DNA of 64,000 nt from Ixodes scapularis (lineage: Eukaryota > Arthropoda > Arachnida > Ixodida > Ixodidae): positions 112,458,831 through 112,522,830 of the forward strand of contig NW_024609846.1 of assembly GCF_016920785.2 (NCBI RefSeq). The letters are read 5' to 3'. A model generated the notes under the pieces. That model made no database searches. It saw only the letters and a list, made by a program, of their open reading frames with translations, and was not told the origin of the DNA. The translations under genes and the position numbers were made by a program. Of this stretch, positions 42,857 to 55,048 are shown piece by piece. Numbering within the stretch: the first letter of the stretch is position 1; every line of letters begins with the position of its first letter.

Positions 42857-43121
42857 GTTGCATGCGTATCAGCTCCTTCTATGGAGCCGACGTCGTTGGG
42901 GGAGCGGCGGCCTTGCGACCGTACTCGGGCTAGGCTTATTAGGCCTAGCGCCAGAAAAATTTGGACGACACAAAAAACGCTAAAAAATAGGTCTTCGGGC
43001 ACTTGCGCACACACATCAGTAGTCGTCGGGGTCCGGGCGAGATCTTGATGGCGTTGGTAATGGTTTGGGCAACCAGTATCAAGAACAGAGCGCAAACTCC
43101 AGCGGAGAGCATCGAAAAACG

Positions 43122-46100
43122 CCAGGATAGCTAGGTTCGACATTGTACATGTACCTTTTTTTAGTACACGGAAGTGACGTCATCACGTCTGATTGGTTGG
43201 AAAAAAAAGTGACGTAATTTCCCTAGAAAAATGTGGGCGGAGTCGGCAAAACTGGGCGGAGTCGGCTACCGGACGTGACAACAAAATGACGTTTCGTTTT
43301 GTACCGAGTACGTTTCAAAAGGTACTTGCTCGGAACTAGGTGTCATTGGCAGCATGTGTTCGGCGGCGAGGCGTCGCCGTCTCGTCAATTCGTCTTTTTC
43401 TTTAATGGAGCTTTTTTTTCGCCAGAAAGGCTGTATCGGGAACACCGCGATGCATTCGAGCTCGCGGAGGAGATCTTTTGGAAGCAATACCGCCTGCCCA
43501 AGGTCGTGGTGCGGTGGTTGTGCGACGAACTTCGCGAGGAACCGGAGGTGAGGAGAGTGCGTACCTCAAGGACGGTCATGACTGTGGAGCTTCACGTGTT
43601 GTGTGCACTGCACTTCTACGGCACGGGGAGCTTCCAAGGCATGGTGGCGAGCGACGAACACGTAGCGCGGGACCAAAAGACAGTCAGCGTTGCGGTCCGC
43701 GCCGTGTCCGTCGCTATCGTGCGTCGTCTCGGGGTCCAGCGTGGCTGGATCCACTTCCCCGAGACGCCGAGCGAGAGGTTCGACGCGGAGAAGGGCTTCA
43801 GGCTGCTCGGCAGGATACCCGGCGTCATCGGTTGCGTGGACGGGACCATGGTCTCCATCGTCGGCCCGTCCAAGAACGACCCCACCGTCACGAAGGCGGC
43901 GTACTGGTGCCGCAAGTACTTCTACGCCTTCAACGCGATGGTGGTAAGTACACTCATGTTACGTTGTCAAAACGCGCCCCAAATCTGTAGAAAAAAAAAA
44001 AAACGTTTTGCCGATACCGTTTAAGTATGCCGTTTTATGACTGCGGGCTGTGGGGTCTCACGACTGCGCGAGCGTGTGCTCTACGTAGCATGTGAGCCGT
44101 AAGACTCTTCTCCCAAAAATAATATTTCTCTGTTAAAACGTGCAAGCTTCCGTAAAAAAAAAAAACACATTATTTTTGTTTCAAGGTAGTTAGTTGTACC
44201 TTGCATCCAGGAAGGTGTGTTGACATGCATGTGTCAGACAAAATAACTTAAAAGCTTCTGAAATTGCGACTGCTTTGTGAACCATAAGTACAATCTACTA
44301 CTTGTGGATTCAGGTAATTACATGTCAATATCTCTCTCACTTTCAGGTGTGTGGCGCCGACTGCCGGATAATGTGCATCGACCCACGGTATCCCGGGTCG
44401 GTGCACGACTCCTTCGTGTGGCAATTTTCTTGGCTCCGAAACCAACTCGAGCAAGGGCAGGTGCCACGCGACGGTCGGTTCCTGCTTGGTGAGCATATTA
44501 ATTCATTCCTTACGCACACGGTGGCTCCAACTGCTTGAAAGCCATAGTACCACACGTGCTGTGCTTGTTGTGAGGCACACAGACACAGTTGCTGGAACTC
44601 CTTGAAGTGAGACAACACCCAAAGTTTGGCCATTAATCTCTGTTTATGTCCACATAACTCTCACACTCTGCAGGCTACGAAAGCCACACTACACCAATCT
44701 CACGACAGTGATAGACTATGCAAGGAATGCGACCGCAGTGCGAGTCGCTGTCCGGTTCGGCCCACTCACTGTTACTGTCTGCCTGTACCCTCTTGCTGGT
44801 TGGTTTTTGCATGAAGTTGGAGCTTTTTCGCTGATCCCTGGGGGCTCGCGTGGTCGCTTTGGCGGTCGTCACTTTGTACGGAATGGGATCAATTCCTCCT
44901 TGGCCACTTGGGGCTCGCCAAATCTGTCGTCGGGTCGTCTCTGTCCCACACACTGGATTCTTTTCCTTGACCCTTCTTCTTCGGTCTGCCTATATAGCTC
45001 CTCCTATTAGACCCTCCGTGTCCCAACAGGACCTGACTCCTTTCCAATCTAACCACCCCCTTTTTTTTCCCCATCTCCAACTCCACTGAGGATTAGGAAA
45101 GAGGTTCGTCGAACTGGCGCCTTATCCCCTTGCTTGCCAAAGACAAGGCCAAAGTGTTCTGCTCTGCCCGTGCCTAAGATCACGGCCACACTCCCAAAAG
45201 CAACAGAGCTTTTATCTGTCGGATGCAAGGGCCTAATAATGCACTTGCATACAACACAGCTGCCCTAAGGAATCGTGCACACATCCCATACAACCCACCA
45301 GGAAAACACATAGTTACATGAAATAACAGGAAGTTTGCAGGCAAGCTGGTGCTAACTAATCATAATGTAAACTGATACTGTAGTGCAGAAATATTAACAC
45401 ACTTAAGATACATTATAATTGGCATAGTTGCACACAGCTGTTTTCTTTCCTTTTATTTTAAAAAGTAAAGAATGTAATATGTTCCATCCTCTACATGTGC
45501 AGGTGACAGCGGCTACCCCTTGGAGCCTTGGCTCATCACCCCTGTCCCCGGGAACCACGCGACCTCCACCGCTTGCGGCCGGTTTAATAAGGCGCATTTT
45601 TCGATCAGGTCTGTTGTGGAGCGCTGCATCGGGCTGTTGAAAAACAGATTCCGGTGTCTGCAAAGGCACCGGGCTCTGTATTACCACCCTTCAACAGCCA
45701 CCGCCATTATTTCGGCATGTGCAGTGCTCCACTACATCTGCCTTGCATCGAGCGAGCCAGAACCGGAGTCAGACTCCGACCCTGAAGAGTCAGAGTTGGA
45801 GTCTGAGCCGAGCTCGGACGGTTCTGAGCCGAGCTCGGAGAGGTCAGTGTCGGCTCCCGAGAGGCTGGCTCCTGCCGGCCCTCCGGTCGGCCTTCCGGTC
45901 GGCCTCTCGGACAGGCGGAAGGCTCTGAGGCAGCGCCTTGTCGCCCGGTTCGGAACCCGCCGCAGACGTGCCCGTGCGGAGCGCCACACGCAAGGGATCC
46001 GCCGCCATGACGGTAGTCCCGACCACCAGGGACTCCGTCGGGAAGCCCCTCAGCGCCCTCGCCGCGGTGGTGCCCAGCACGGACGCCGCCAGCGACAGGG

Positions 46101-47587
46101 AACCTCTCGCCACCACGACTGAGGTCCTGACCACCAAGGACCCCGTCACATTCTTGCCCTCAGTGAAGCCCTCCCCGTGGAAGCCGTAAAGTGCACACTT
46201 CGCTTCCTGCTCCACAGTCATGGCCGTCCACAAGCTACATACTCTCTTCAGCTCCTACACCTTGTGAAGTTCGTCGCACAGCCAGCGTGCTGCCTCCGGA
46301 TACGTGTCGAGTGCATCGCGGTGAAATCGATACAGCCTTTTTTTTAATTTTTATGAGCAGAAGGCACGAGACGCAGTCGACAGTGACAGAAAAGGTTCGG
46401 AGGTTTAGTTGCCAGACCAACAGGTCATCTGAATTGCCCCTGCAAAGAACTCAGAAGTAATTTAGACTACCTCTAGAAAGAAATGCTTGCTTTTGCAGAG
46501 ATTGCTTTTTTAGTTGCTGATTGAACCAGGGATATTGTTGTCATGGACATTGTTTCATTTTACAAATGCTTCAAAGCGTCTTGCCTTCTGCTCCATTTTA
46601 TTATCTCTTTTATGGTACTTCATCAAAGTTAGGTGATTGTGTTATCTCAAGACAGTGCACATGTAGTTTGTTTTGAAAATTGCTTTATTTCTTAAAGAAA
46701 AACCTGTGACTTCATGAATAAAAGTGTGATAACATGGAATGTAATATTTCATTCTTGGAAGTAAAACTGAGCATCGACTGGAACCATGTAAGCAATTGGG
46801 CAATCTTAAGTATATATCACATATATCTTGTTGAACACTCTGGTCTTATTTGAGCACAATAGTTAAATTTCGAAAGGAAAAAGTATATATATATTCTCTG
46901 ACTAGCATACCACCATATAAACACTGGACCACTTTGAAAGAATTATCACAGATGTTGCGCCAAACATTCTTATTTGAGCACAGCAATAGCAAGTTCTCGA
47001 AAGATAAAAAAAATTGTTTCTGACTAAAGCAGCCGTCACTCGCGCGCTCCTCGTTGGTTCCGCCGACCCCTCCGCTGCCCCCAGCACACCCGGCTCCTCG
47101 TGGTTCGACATTTTGGTTTGAAGAAGGCGCGTAGCGCACATCCCGCATAATATTGGAACAACTTTCTCTCCAATTAATTCTTAAATTTATTGCAAAAGGG
47201 TACAAAAAAGCGGTTTGTTTTAACAACGCCCAAAAGGTTTTGATTGTTTTTCAATACTTTTACCTGTACTAGAACAGATGCGACGGCCAGCGACGCACAG
47301 GATTGGTTGCCGTTCCTTCGCTAAACGCAGGAACTGCTCCCCGCGTCGTAGTAAATCCTACCCCGTATCCCGCGCGTAGGGACGCCTCAGGGAATGCGTA
47401 GCTACTTCCGCTCGTCGGTGGTTGGCTCCGGACGTCGCTGAAACGGGTGATGGGTGTCAAGTTTGCGATGACGTAGCGGCGTCAAAGTGGGCAGAGCCGC
47501 CACGTGAGTGTTGCTAGGACACGCTCCTCCTTTGCGTTACGTCACTTCCATGTACCTTTTCTCAAATGTCCAACCTAGCGATCCTGG
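43122..47587 (+). mobile_element. PIF/Harbinger DNA transposon with long imperfect inverted ends
   Basis: The left end 43122-43175 (CCAGGATAGCTAGGTTCGAC ... GGAAGTGACGTCA) is answered by the inverse at 47535-47587 (ATCCTGG at the outer edge). Between them is the spliced transposase gene. The inverted repeats may be subterminal rather than exact tips, since no TTA/TAA duplication was found. Sequence 46123-47534 has no assigned gene; a minus-strand frame starting MSNHEEPGVLGAAEGSAEPT (47109 down) could be the second protein such elements usually carry, but this is unproven. Confidence 0.65.
43399..46122 (+). CDS. PIF/Harbinger transposase (HARBI1-like), three exons, one homopolymer frame break
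   Basis: DDE nuclease that would cut and insert the element. Exon 1 ends at 43943 (GTG|GTAAGT), exon 2 is 44347-44488 (TTTCAG; G|GTGAGC), exon 3 is 45503-46122 (GTGCAG). Phases agree. Recognisable parts: QYRLPKVVVRWLCDELREEP, LCALHFYGTGSFQGMVASDE, then catalytic D in VIGCVDGTMVSIVGPSKND, second D in LLGDSGYPLEPWLITP (spanning the exon 2/3 junction), and E in SVVERCIGLLKNRFRCLQRH, followed by an acidic and then basic tail. An ATG at 43399 would suit the N-terminus, but a T run just after it is one base short, so the frame from ATG does not join the transposase frame. This is a decay event or a sequencing error. Confidence 0.8.
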
Positions 47588-48393
47588 ACACCGGGAGAGT
47601 CACTGCTCATAACTGCTTGAGCAAGCTAGTTGTTGCGTTGCTTGGCATGTCGCGCAAGGCGAACAGTTGTCCCGGTGGCTTCGTCACGTGGACGATGTTC
47701 CATATTGAAAGATGGCAAGTAGCAGCGCGTCTTGACTTTCATAGAGCATGATGGCCGCTGATGACGACGAGTTCGGACTGCTCTGTAAAAAGGAATACCT
47801 ACTTCTGCGGAAAAAAAACTCCTGCTCCTAGACGGCAGCCCGCGGTGATGGCGGGTCAGGCCGTGCTGGCAAAACAGAGCCAAAGAATCGGAGTTTTACT
47901 CATTGGTAAGTCGACTTGTGCTTTTCTGCGAGCAGGTTTCTGGAATACTTTTTCTCTGCAGACCCTTTTTATGCTGCACAGCGACCCGGAGCAGTTTAGA
48001 AGATATTACCGGATAATGCGGAACGCCTTTGAAAGACTCCACACTCGCCTGGAAACAAAGCTTACGAAGCAATATGTCGTCAGAGGGCCCATTTCGTCGC
48101 GGGTGCGGCTTGCTATCACTTTGAGGTAAAATTGTATTCTCTTTAAACTTCACTGTTTGGAGTGAATACGAAGTGCAATTAAACTGGTTTATATGGCGAA
48201 CTCATTACTAGTTTCTCGGCTTCCAGACATTGATGTACACAGTAATGTTTTGTTTTTATTCAGGTACCTGTCATCGGCAACGTCAATGCAGGATCTTGCA
48301 CTGCAATTCAAGGTTGGAGTGTCAACAGGGGCATCCATCGTGCATGAGAGATTTCCGCATATATGAAAGGTGCTTCGCCCAAAACACATGAAG

Positions 48394-50038
48394 GTAAGCA
48401 AAGAAATCTGATTTCGTTTTTGGTAACTTGTGGACAAGAGGACGGTTTCACATGATGCGATTTTAGTTGCGATTTCGCAGTTGCGACGGCGCTGTTGCGG
48501 CAAACAGGCAGGTTCAATGCGATTATGAAATAATCGGAGCTGCGTCAATTGTCAAACATCCTTCGAGACGTCACCAGGGCCGCTGCGACGGTACGAAAAG
48601 ACAGCCAATAAAAACGTGCCTCATCCAAAACCAACCGTATCCTTAGTGTCGCATACATGCTGTGAAAGAGTCGCTGGCGTCTCGTAATGAAAAAACACTT
48701 GAAAATGGAGGCGGTATTCCGGTCGTGTGGTATTCACTGGGGGCCATAGCTTGCGCCGGTTGCTGTTGAGAGCACGTGCTGTTAGTGAATTTGCACAACG
48801 CTTCTGCAACGTATATTTCACACCGTCAAGATTGTTTATCTTTGCCAGCAGTACGTAGCAGTTCTTTTTGAGCTCTAGCTGCGAACAATGCGCGCCAATA
48901 CGGCGTCCACTAAATACCGCCTTTAAAGATATAGATCATGGTGAACAACAAGACTCACAGTGGTGGTCTTGGAAAATTGATGAATTCAAGTTCCCCCCCC
49001 CCCTGCCCCGGTGTACTCTTTCTACACACTACCAAACCACGGAATCATCCAGAATTCTCAATCAGGGGGTGTTGCAATTATTCGGGGGGAAGGGGGGGGC
49101 TGTTGGGAGGGGGTGGCCTTAGGTCTAGATGCATTGGTCAAGAAATTCTGAGGGGTGTCGCCCCCAACCTGGAGATACATAAGGGGGTGTTAGAAGGGGC
49201 TGGCTTTAGGTTTATATACATTGCTTAAGACATCCTTGAGGGGGGGGGGGGGGTGTCACACCCCACCTGGAGATAATTATGGGAGTCGGGTGTACAAATC
49301 ACTGCAGCTAACTCGTCCTTTGCAGCTGCTCCTAACTATTCGCAGCCGAAATATCTAAATGAATCATGTTGAAAGCTGTACTGTCAAAAATGGTTTCTCA
49401 AAAAGTTTACACAACAGAGAGCCATTGATTTATGATTCTAGGGACGAACTTGGGAAGAGAGAGCTGCAGACCTGAGGATGTTGAGGGCCCCAATGCTATT
49501 ACTGCGCCACCTTCGAAAGACGGGGTCACACATTACGCATCCTACGAATACAGTTTGCAGACAAATAGTAATTTGAGGCACCGCAGCATCCCTGCTTTTT
49601 TATGTCGCAAGGCAACCAATGAAAGGAGCAGCCTGGCACGCAGCTTATGAAACACAGATGCGTCAGTGAGTCGCGTTCGATCGATGTCTGCAGACTGTTT
49701 TTTGTCTTTTGTATAAGCAGTCTGACACCGGCCTGACTTGGGCATAATATGATAGCTTACAAAAGTAAGTGGTGTGTGCCTGGAGCTGGGCTAGTTGGCT
49801 AAACATGCTTCTGAAAGTTTCCAGCTGAACGTAGAAAAAAAGGAGCGAGGGAGAAAAAAAAACAGACACACAGCTTTTGAGATCCAGTTACAAAAGTATT
49901 CGCAATTGTTAAGCGTCAACAAGTATTTCTCATATTTGAGGAAGCATTTATTACCAGTATTACTATAGGTAAAGATTACATGAACGGCTTTTAAATAACA
50001 ACGTAAAACCATGTGTGAACTTTGTGCTGTACTTCTAG
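48394..50038. other. Intron of the dead HARBI1-like gene
   Basis: It contains a GCGATTTTAGTTGCGATTTC repeat segment (48455 on, related to 36701-37139), C-rich and G-rich runs at 48995-49005 and 49085-49255, and otherwise unassigned sequence. Confidence 0.5.
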
Positions 50039-50627
50039 CTCCCATCAAGAATCACAGACCAAGGGAAATTGCCAAGGGCTTTGAGACAGGGCGGAATTTT
50101 CCTCATTGTGAGGGGAACGTTGACGGAAAACACGGACATATCGAAGCCCTTGCCGATTCTTGAAGCCTGTACTATAACTACAAGGTGCTGTTAATGGGTC
50201 TACAAATTTACTTTAACACATATCATGTTTTGGAAGAGTGCATGAAGTGACGTAACATTCGGCTTTTCAGGGTAACCTACTCTGTAGTGCTGATGGCCGT
50301 CGTGGACAGCAAGTCGAGGTTTATGGCCACAGACGCTGGAGCGTATGGCCACCAAAGTGATGGTGGCGTCTTCAAGGCATCAAGGATAGGACAGTGCCTC
50401 AGTCAAGCTGCCTTGAATTGTCCACCATTTCAACTGAGGTCGGACTTTCTGAGGCCCTGTCCTGGTTGATTCCCCAGCGATTATCTAAAAATATTCAACT
50501 ATCGACTGTGTAGAGCGAGGTAACCTTTAGAATTGTTGCACTTGCATTATAATAACAAAAACCACAGTGTTGTCTTTGTCCCATTTCCAGAAGGTGCGTC
50601 CAGAACGCATTCGAAATTTTGGCTACT

Positions 50628-51286
50628 ATAGTCGGTTGCAAGGTAAGAAAAAACCGGAAATGCCTCTCAGAGGAAAATGTAATCCTACGCCGAGAAACGC
50701 CAGCCAATCGTTTTCATGAAGTCACGATTCCGTTAACCAATCGCAATCCTTTTGAAAAAAAAAAAAAGCTCAACATGGCTGCTGGCCTTACCAACGCGAC
50801 GCTAGTTTCTCGTGACAATTATTCTACTTTTTTGCACCGTGTTTTACGTGCCCGAGGTTACGCCACGAAATCTTAATGGTATCGCCTTGCGTTTGCAGCT
50901 GTTTTTGCGTGACAACGTGAGAATCCAGCGACGCTATCGCCAACGAAAATTTCGAAGCGGGCGCGAGGCTTAGCACTGCTGAGAGGTATGTTAGACGGTA
51001 TGTTAGACAGTATCTTGGACAGAAAATGAATTGGGAAGACGGTACATTGGACATATGACTTACTTTCTTTACTAAACAGCTATTTCGTTGACAAAAACGT
51101 ATTCTAACTTATTTAAATGTCCTGAATGAATTAAATAAATATTGTAGTAGTTTAAGACACGTTTCCTGGAGGAAGAAAAAGCAACGTTGCTAGCGAACTT
51201 CTTTCTCGACGGCGGAGGCACTTCAGATGGGTGCAATGCGCTTGTGGGTGGAGCTAAAAGATTGTTCTTAGGTTGCATCCGACTAT
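50628..51286. mobile_element. DNA element copy 2, inserted in a Harbinger exon
   Basis: It is inverted relative to copy 1 (32570-33230). The ends are TAGTCGGTTGCAAGG and GGTTGCATCCGACTA. It lies between GGCTAC-TA and TA-GATTTTGC of the interrupted exon, so the duplicated target is TA, as for Tc1/mariner-type MITEs. Confidence 0.8.
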
Positions 51287-51616
51287 AGATTTTGCATCTT
51301 CCGCAGGCCAATCGACCTTGGTTGGATAAGTGGGACGAGTGTTTTCAGTGCACGTTCTGCAAGATCCTGAGCTGAGGCGCAGTCCTTAAAGGGAAGCCGG
51401 AACACTTCTTTAAGAAAAAAAAAAAGAGATAGAGCTTGATTCTAGCGTAGTTTTATCCCGTGGATATGAATATCGCGTTCGTTTTCCCCGAAGATGTAAC
51501 TAAACGCGAGAAAGCACGAAAAGCACCCGACTCGTCGTGGCGTCGTAAGAGGGCCTTTCGGCCGCAAAGCTCGTGTCACTCGAGGGCCGCGCATGCAATT
51601 CCTAGCTTGCCATGTG

Positions 51617-51867
51617 TAGGGTGCCCCAATGTCCTTCTGTTTAGGGTGATGCCATCCTTTGTAGTACCCGATGCCGACAGCACGCGCTCACGGGTAAAAT
51701 ACTAAGAAATTGACAAAAGCAAAATGTCGCCGTAGCACAGTCAGCGCCACGAGCGCGTGCAGGGACACGTTCTTTCACGCGCTTCTGAACAAAAAATAAA
51801 AATAAAAGTGTGAGACAAAATGGCCAGATGTCTCCACCCTAAGCAAAGCGCACATGAAGGCACCCTA
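51617..51867. mobile_element. hAT-type MITE (TAGGG family), 251 bp
   Basis: Ends are TAGGGTGCC and CACATGAAGGCACCCTA. The 8-bp duplication is GCCATGTG / GCCAAGTG (7 of 8). It shares an internal GGGTGATGCCA(C/T)CCTTTGTA with the 9086-9424 copy. Confidence 0.8.
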
Positions 51868-51875
51868 GCCAAGTG

Positions 51876-52910
51876 TATTCCCCCGTACTGGCACAAGTGT
51901 TAACATCTTTTTCTTCCCTTCTTAAAAAAAAAAAAATAGCAAGAGTACGCGTGCATAGCTGTGGTGGACGCTGCTGGAAGGAAGATTCCGAGAACTCCTT
52001 TTATGGCGACACGCTCCTGGAAGGAGGGCCTTCGGTGGTACTCTGAAAATGATTTTCTGCAACCTCCGTGCCCCAAATTATAAAAGAAATAATTTCGATA
52101 TTCGAGATCTTGGAGGTGAAATGAAGACGACTTAAGTGTGTTTCCTCAAATACAAAACCGCTTCAGCTTCCTTTTAACTTGGTGTGTGAGAGTTATTTGA
52201 GTAGTCTCCGGAAGCATGTGCATTTAGGTGGTTCAGGTAAATCTGCAACGTGCTGGAGCTAGTGTAGTGTTGAGAGGGAGTGTGTTTGTACACGCCGAAG
52301 AAGCGTAGCATCTGCCCTCTCTGCAGTGTGGAGTTGGCTGTAGGGGGTTATGTGGTTACGACGAAACTATAACAGAAGGCACGGCGAGTTTCCTTCTCGT
52401 CGTGCCTTGCGTTGTAGCTTCCGGGTCACGTAGGGGTCGATTTCGTCTGGCCATTGACAAGGGGTACTCGGATCGTCGGTGGCGTGCGTAGATGAGTGGG
52501 CGGCCTTGCAACACCGGCGCACAATTCAAATATTTGCCTTTTGGCGCCGGTGCACCCCATGACTCCAGCAACGTGTTATGTTCCTCTTTATTCATATTTG
52601 ATGTCTGCCAAAAAGGTGAGCCTGTACTTGATTTTTTTTTCTTTTGTAATTGCATCTTTTTTTGTCTTTTGTTAGTTGTTATCTTTCAACATTTAAAGCC
52701 AGCAATAAAAAATGTATTCCTGGTTCACCCCTGCCTCATGTCATCTCTCTAGTTCATTTCCACCCCGGACCTGTTGCCTGCAAATCAGTCAATTTTTTTT
52801 TGTAGAAAATGGGTTGTGGTCTTTGCCTCTTTTACGGACAAACTGGCTGAAACTTTTTGAGGCAGATATAGCCCAAAGTAGATCGACAGAGTACTGGCTG
52901 ATTCCCCACA
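51876..52910. other. Intergenic, one small hairpin
   Basis: A hairpin at about 52374-52408 pairs AGAAGGCACGGCGAG with CTCGTCGTGCCTT. Nothing else is recognised. Confidence 0.5.
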
Positions 52911-54785
52911 GGGTGAGGTGCTATTTTACTGTTTTCGTTGGACCTACGCTGCCCAATCGGGTCTTTACTTAACACAGACTGCGTTTTATCGGCCGACTTT
53001 CATTAAATGAACGACACGCTGGACGTGCAAAACACATTCTGTACTTCCTCAGTGTAGGTCAGCATGAACAAGCTAACGTAAGTTTTTAGCTTTTTTTTTA
53101 ATTCAAAACAATATTAGCGATTACGAACATGACAAAAACACTGAAGATAAAGGAAACGGCATAAATAAAAAAAAATCAGGTTTTCAGATGCAAAAAAAGC
53201 CAAAACAATCATGTTGGTGAAATAATCGCAAACTATGCACGGAACCAAATTGTCGCAGGATTTCTATGACAAATGTCATGCGTGGCACGTGTGACATTTG
53301 CGTAGGGGACTCATTGAATAGTAGAAAGACTCTTCTTGAAATCTGTTTGGGGATCTGACACGAAGGTCTGTCCAGAAACCGAGAATCGCTGATCGGCACC
53401 TTGTAATAAAAGCCATTTTACACGCGTGTCGCTCGCGTAGCAGGCGTCCAGCGCGTTTACATATCAATAGCTGTTGTCACTATACGTAAAAATGTGAAGC
53501 TCGATTTTTCTCAAATGGCTTTAATAACAAGGTGCTGTTCAGCGTTTCTCGGTTTCTAGACAGACCTTCGCGTCATCTGCAAACAGATTTGAAGAAAGGA
53601 TCTTTCAACTATGCCACGAGTCCCTTACGCAAAGCGATCGAACAGAAGAGTCAATTGTTATGGCCTGCAATTTTACAAAGGAAGCAACCACAGCCCTCGC
53701 GTGGTACGCAAACGCCAGTTCGTTTTAATGCCGAGCTGAAGCTTACATCCCCCGGCGAAAAATATTCACATGGAAGAAGCGCATCCGCCGCCCCACCCCC
53801 GCAGCGAATTTTGAAGACGACGACGTAGGTGACGCATTTTTCGTATTTTTGATTCCCACGTTGCTATGACCACCGTGACGTCTTTCACGAGCCGCGTTTG
53901 ATTGGCTGTCCGTCCCCTTCGCAAGAGCGGCCGTTCGCAAGGAAAGTTTGGCAAAATACGGAGTTGCGAATTAGTCGAATTCGCACCGCAACTGCGTTGT
54001 GCCGCAAGAACGGCGTCGCAATTGCGAAATCGCAGGCAAATTCGCACCATGTGAATCAGGCATAAGGGACTCGTGGCATAGTAGAAAGATCATTTCTTCA
54101 AAACTGTTTGCAGATGACGCGAAGGTCTGTCTAGAAACCGAGAAACGCTGTACAGCACCTTGTTATTAAACCCATTTGATAAAAATCGAGCTTCACATTT
54201 TTACGTATAGCAACAACAACTATTGATATGTAAACGCTCTGGACGCGTGCTACGCAAGCGACACGCGTGTAAAATGGCTTTAATTACAAGGTGCCGATCA
54301 GCGATTCTCGGTTTCTGGACAGACTTTCGTGTCAGATCCCCAAACAGATTTCAAGAAAGGGTCTTTCTACTATCCAATGAGTCCCCTACGCAAATGTCAC
54401 ACGTGCTACGCGTCACGTTTGTCATAGAAATCCTGTGACAATTTGGTTTCGTGCATAGTTTGCGATTATTTCACCAACATGATTGTTTTGGCTTTTTTTG
54501 CATATGAAAACCTGTATTTTTTTTTATTTATGTCGTTTCCTTTATCTTCAGTGTTTTTGTCATGTTCGCAAATGCTAATATTGTTTTGAATTAAAAAAAA
54601 AAAAGCTAAACGTTTACGTTAGATGTTCATGCTGACCTACACTGAGGAAGTACAGAATGTGTTTTGCACGTCCAGCGTGTCGTTCATTTCATGAAAGTCG
54701 GCCGATAAAACGCATTCTGTGTTAAGTAAAGACCCGATTGGGCAGCGTAGGTCCAACGAAAACAGTAAAATAGCACCTCACCCTG
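52911..54785. repeat. Large imperfect palindrome, arms over 700 bp, cut by the gap
   Basis: The left arm, from CAGGGTGAGGTGCTATTTTA (52911) to CGAGTCCC (53623), is mirrored by 54066-54785. Each arm also contains its own smaller inverted repeat: a block with GAAGGTCTGTC(C/T)AGAAACCGAG occurs four times in alternating orientation, at about 53330-53420, 53515-53625, 54065-54175 and 54285-54390. Arms differ at scattered bases and indels, so they are not a simple assembly mirror. The core is the dispersed repeat at 53625-54064. Confidence 0.85.
53625..54064. repeat. Dispersed 0.44-kb repeat, copy 2, at the palindrome axis
   Basis: It is the inverse of 36701-37139, ending GTGAATCAGGCATAA. It is flanked immediately on both sides by the CGAGTCCC / GGGACTCG arms of the palindrome, whereas copy 1 has no such arms. 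Confidence 0.8.
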
Positions 54786-54885
54786 NNNNNNNNNNNNNNN
54801 NNNNNNNNNNNNNNNNNNNNNNNNNNNNNNNNNNNNNNNNNNNNNNNNNNNNNNNNNNNNNNNNNNNNNNNNNNNNNNNNNNNNN
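54786..54885. other. Assembly gap of 100 N
   Basis: Exactly 100 unknown bases, a conventional placeholder length. The right arm of the palindrome runs into it, and sequence after the gap does not continue the arm. Confidence 0.95.
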
Positions 54886-55048
54886 GGCTGTTCTTTGAGA
54901 TTATAAGCTTGGCATAGTAGTTAGTACTTTATATTCAGTGCTAAAATGCAGAACGTTGTTTTAAAACATACTTTTCATTGTCGCCGGTTGCTTCAATGGA
55001 GCGAGTACGTTGCAAACAAGCGACAAAAATGGCCTGGGGGCTTCGACG

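Larger units (their letters stand above)
37471..43121 (-). mobile_element. Apparently full-length I-group LINE with two open ORFs
   Basis: In transcript order: 5'UTR (start uncertain, within about 42860-43121), ORF1 42856-41066, ORF2 41079-37516, short 3'UTR with AATAAA, and a (ACTC)n tail at 37471-37483. ORF1 and ORF2 overlap by 14 nt in different frames. Neither ORF contains a stop or frameshift. The right limit is set by the inverted repeat of the neighbouring Harbinger element and is approximate. Confidence 0.8.
47748..51370 (+). pseudogene. Second HARBI1-like transposase gene, dead and split by a MITE
   Basis: Exons can be traced by splice sites and homology. The start region is near 47748 (ATGATG, MAADDDEFGLLCKKEYLLLR), with a broken segment to 48125 ending FERLHTRLETKLTKQYVVRG and AITLR. 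Then 48264-48393 (YLSSATSMQDLALQFKVGVS) has an in-frame TGA. Then 50039-50184 (FPHCEGNVDGKH, first D) has another TGA. Then 50271-50518 (MAVVDSKSRF, DAGAYGHQSDGGVF, second D; stop; KIFNYRLCRAR). The last exon from 50590 reads RCVQNAFEILAT, is interrupted by the element at 50628-51286, and resumes FCIFRRPIDLG. The glutamate expected in the R(C)xENAFG motif is Gln here. It is not the same family as the neighbouring Harbinger. Confidence 0.75.

Noticed and set aside
42811..43143. Open frame beginning MSNLAIL on the minus strand, echoed by MSNLAIL at 47566 on the plus strand
   Set aside because: The matching start comes from the inverted terminal repeat shared by the Harbinger ends; the frames then diverge, so there is no evidence for a protein family.
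37481..47595. Shared 12-mer GGACACCGGGAG at the LINE 3' flank (37462-37473) and beyond the Harbinger right end (47586-47597) as a target duplication
   Set aside because: The two positions belong to different elements and contexts; a 12-base match in 64 kb on two strands is expected by chance.
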